Source: Pseudomonas libanensis
Lineage (GTDB): Bacteria; Pseudomonadota; Gammaproteobacteria; Pseudomonadales; Pseudomonadaceae
NCBI RefSeq assembly: GCF_001439685.1
Contig: NZ_JYLH01000006.1
Location: 248,001-312,000 of the forward strand
Reading direction: 5' to 3'
DNA: 64,000 bases
Positions 61,940-64,000 of this stretch are shown in pieces. The notes beneath the pieces were generated by a model. It was given only the letters and a program-made list of their open reading frames with translations. It ran no database searches and was not told the origin of the DNA. The number at the start of each line of letters is the position of its first letter. Within the stretch, counting starts at the first letter, position 1. The position numbers and the translations under genes are program-made.

Positions 61940-64000
61940 ATACCTTTGTTCTGTTGATGCGCGAGGCCTGGGTGGAAGCCCGCGCAGGGCTGCGCAGCGG
62001 TATTCCGTTACTGGTGTTCCTGGGCCTGACCGGTTATTTGCTGATGTCCCTGGCCAATGCCGACTACGTGCAGAAAATGGGCGCCAGCGACATTGCGCGC
62101 AACGCGCCGAGCCTGATCTACCTGATGTCCTGCGGGTGCATGTTCTTTCTGTTTTTCGCCTGGGCCTGGGTGTTCGCGCAACCGGCCTTGCGCGACCGCA
62201 AGGCGCAGTTGGAAGAGGTGTTGCTGGCTTTACCGCTGTCGCTGCCTGCGCTGCTGTGGGGACGTTTTATCGGCGCGGCGCTGGTGGGCGGTTTGCTCGC
62301 CAGTTCGCTGATCGTCGGCTTCCTGGTCAGCCCGGTGCTGGGCTGGCTCGGCTGGGTGCCGGCCGCCAGTATCGGTGCGCCGATGTGGTCGGCCCTGGGG
62401 TTTGCCTGGGTCGCCTTGCTGTTGCCAGTGAGCACCGGGATCGGTGCGTTGTATTACCTGCTGGCGCTGCGCAGCCGTGGCCTGGCGGCGCCGTTCGGGT
62501 TGGCGACGGTGTTGATGCTTTTGTGGATGTTTGCCGTGGTGGTGCTCAAGGGCGGGCATATCAACCCGCTGCTGGCCGCCAGCCTGGACCCGTCATTGTT
62601 CACCTTTGCCCAGGCCCAGGTGGAGACCTGGAGCGCCGCGCAAAAGTCCCAATCGCTGCTGGCCTTGACGCCGGGGTTCTGGCTTAACCGTGTGTTGTGG
62701 TGCGCAGTGCCGCTGCTGTTGCTGGCCGTCGTATTGGCCCGCACCACGCGTCAGGGCTTGATGGGCAAGCGTAGCGGGGCCGTGTTGGCCGAGCCGCCGA
62801 TGCTGCTGGCGATCGGCGTGACCTTGCCTGGCCCCCTGGTGCGCAGCCAATGGCCGCGAGCCCTGTGGTGCGAGGCGCGTTGGCAGGTACGCCAGCTGTT
62901 TGCCCGGCGCATCTGGTGGGTGGCCCTCGGATTTCTGTTGGTGATGGGCGTGCTCAGTGGATTTGTCCACGGGGTGTGGCATGCCCGTGGGCCGATGGTG
63001 CCTCGAGCGGACCTGACCCTGCCGTTGCTGTCGAGCGCGTTGTTCCTGGTGATCGCCTTTATCGTCGCGGCCCTGGTCGGGCTGGTGTGCCGGCGCGATG
63101 ACGTCGAAGGCTTTGGCGCGATGTTGCAGGCGACCCCGGCCCCGGCGTGGCTGCGCCTGTTGGGGCGGGTGGCGTGTGTATTGATGGCGACGCTGGTCCT
63201 GGCGTTGGTGCCGGGCCTGGCCAGCTTGCTGATCAGTGCGATGGCCGCCCCCGAAAGCCTGGCGCCGGGTTTTGTGCTGGTCTATCAGGCGCTGGTATTC
63301 GCGCCACCGCTGGTGGAGCTGGCGATGCTCACGGTGCTGGTGCATGCGCTGGTTCGCCGCTCCGGACTGGCGTACGCCACCTCGATGCTGCTGACGTTTT
63401 TCCTGGTGCTCAACCATGAGTTGGGGCTGGTGAGTTACCCGCTCTATGCCATGGCGATCCCGGCGCATGTGGGGGTTTCGTTGCTGACAGGATGGGCGCC
63501 ATGGCTGGGGTTTCTGGCCACCTTGGCCAGCTGGAAACTCGCCGGTTGCCTGGTGTTGCTCGCGGTGGCGGCACTGGCCTTGCCCCGTGGGCCGGAGCGC
63601 CGTCGGCTGAGTGATGTGCGCCGCGGTTTGCTTGGCCTGCCGGGTGCGTTGCTGGCCTTGGGCATCGTCGGCTTGCTCGCCAGCGGCCTGCTGTTGCAGC
63701 GGCATCTGGTGGAGCAGGGCGATTACCAGTCCGTCGCCGAGCAACGTGCCGAACGTGCCGACTGGGAACAGCGCTGGCTGCCCGGGGCGAGCGCCTGGCA
63801 GGTGGCGGGTGGACAGTTACAGGTGCAGGTTGATTCGGCGGCGCGGCAGGTCCTGGGCCAGTGGACGTTGGATGGGGTGGTCGCTGCCCATCTGGACGCT
63901 GAGTTGCCGCCGGGCCTGCAGGTGACGGCGGTCAGCGTGATGGGGCGAGCGGTCGCGTTTGAACAAGCAACCGCGCATCTGCGTATGCCTTTGCAGGGTT
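61936..64000 (+). CDS. ABC-2 permease, probably fused to an M1-type aminopeptidase domain (3' partial)
   Basis: The frame is open from ATG 61936 to the window end (688 codons, no stop). It has at least 12 hydrophobic segments in two halves (for example IPLLVFLGLTGYLLMSLANA and WVALGFLLVMGVLSGFVHG), then after ~residue 590 a soluble region (EQRAERADWEQRWLPGASAW and LQVQVDSAARQVLG) that resembles the beta-rich start of M1 aminopeptidases in known permease/M1 fusions. It overlaps the ATPase gene by ATGA, so the pair forms one exporter. The peptidase domain itself lies outside the window and is inferred. Confidence 0.75.
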   Translation, partial: MNTFVLLMREAWVEARAGLRSGIPLLVFLGLTGYLLMSLANADYVQKMGASDIARNAPSLIYLMSCGCMFFLFFAWAWVFAQPALRDRKAQLEEVLLALPLSLPALLWGRFIGAALVGGLLASSLIVGFLVSPVLGWLGWVPAASIGAPMWSALGFAWVALLLPVSTGIGALYYLLALRSRGLAAPFGLATVLMLLWMFAVVVLKGGHINPLLAASLDPSLFTFAQAQVETWSAAQKSQSLLALTPGFWLNRVLWCAVPLLLLAVVLARTTRQGLMGKRSGAVLAEPPMLLAIGVTLPGPLVRSQWPRALWCEARWQVRQLFARRIWWVALGFLLVMGVLSGFVHGVWHARGPMVPRADLTLPLLSSALFLVIAFIVAALVGLVCRRDDVEGFGAMLQATPAPAWLRLLGRVACVLMATLVLALVPGLASLLISAMAAPESLAPGFVLVYQALVFAPPLVELAMLTVLVHALVRRSGLAYATSMLLTFFLVLNHELGLVSYPLYAMAIPAHVGVSLLTGWAPWLGFLATLASWKLAGCLVLLAVAALALPRGPERRRLSDVRRGLLGLPGALLALGIVGLLASGLLLQRHLVEQGDYQSVAEQRAERADWEQRWLPGASAWQVAGGQLQVQVDSAARQVLGQWTLDGVVAAHLDAELPPGLQVTAVSVMGRAVAFEQATAHLRMPLQG

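Overview
The window looks like chromosome of a fluorescens-group Pseudomonas. It is GC-rich and dotted with REP/REPIN palindromes (TGTGGGAGGGGGCTTGC type). It carries a dauB-dauA-dauR set with its basic amino-acid binding protein, a xylAFGH/xylR xylose locus split by foreign DNA, and small protein families I know mainly from Pseudomonas. No rRNA, tRNA or CRISPR array was seen. The taxonomic call is inference from gene content.

Layout. 1-8.7 kb: ordinary core/accessory genes: the end of a diguanylate cyclase, a GNAT/MerR pair with a clear MerR-type promoter facing a DUF2938 gene, a second GNAT with a ParD remnant fused upstream, small hypotheticals, a DUF421 membrane protein, a DUF1264 lipoprotein, an M42 peptidase, a CinA-like amidase and two small exported proteins. 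8.8-12.9 kb: a three-gene molybdenum hydroxylase operon (2Fe-2S subunit, TAT-exported Mo subunit, three-haem cytochrome c). 13.1-17.2 kb: repeats, a LysR regulator divergent from mmsA, and an amino-acid binding protein. 17.3-20.0 kb: dauBAR for D-arginine catabolism. 20.8-25.9 kb: xylose isomerase and the XylFGH ABC transporter, with the activator xylR at 33.4-34.6 kb.

Between xylA and xylR (25.9-33.4 kb) lies a type VI secretion toxin island of lower apparent GC. Two units about 4.06 kb apart each carry a small PAAR-associated protein, a 470-residue PAAR effector and a two-helix membrane immunity protein. The effectors are almost identical for about 323 codons and then diverge into different glycine-rich, hydrophobic toxin tails. 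Three further immunity genes each follow a broken toxin tail, and the second unit begins with a diverged copy of the xylA 5' end. The island therefore appears to grow by recombination that swaps toxin tips, displaces old toxin-immunity pairs and keeps the old immunities.

From 34.5 to 60.8 kb a single minus-strand run of 14 genes, nearly all overlapping by 1-8 nt, encodes a thiazoline metallophore pathway. It contains pchDCBA (salicylate synthesis, activation and editing), a VOC protein, a Gfo/Idh-type thiazolinyl imide reductase, a P450, two free-standing methyltransferases related to NRPS-embedded ones, a saccharopine-dehydrogenase-like reductase, two YbtP/YbtQ-type ABC transporters and two NRPSs. 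The NRPSs read ArCP-Cy-A-PCP-Cy-A-PCP and docking-Cy-A(MT)-PCP-TE, which predicts an aryl-capped, three-heterocycle product larger than pyochelin. A Fur-like box lies upstream, facing a divergent ABC exporter whose permease runs off the window. The gene set recalls pyochelin and, from memory, the Streptomyces coelibactin cluster; I do not recognise it as a described Pseudomonas product.
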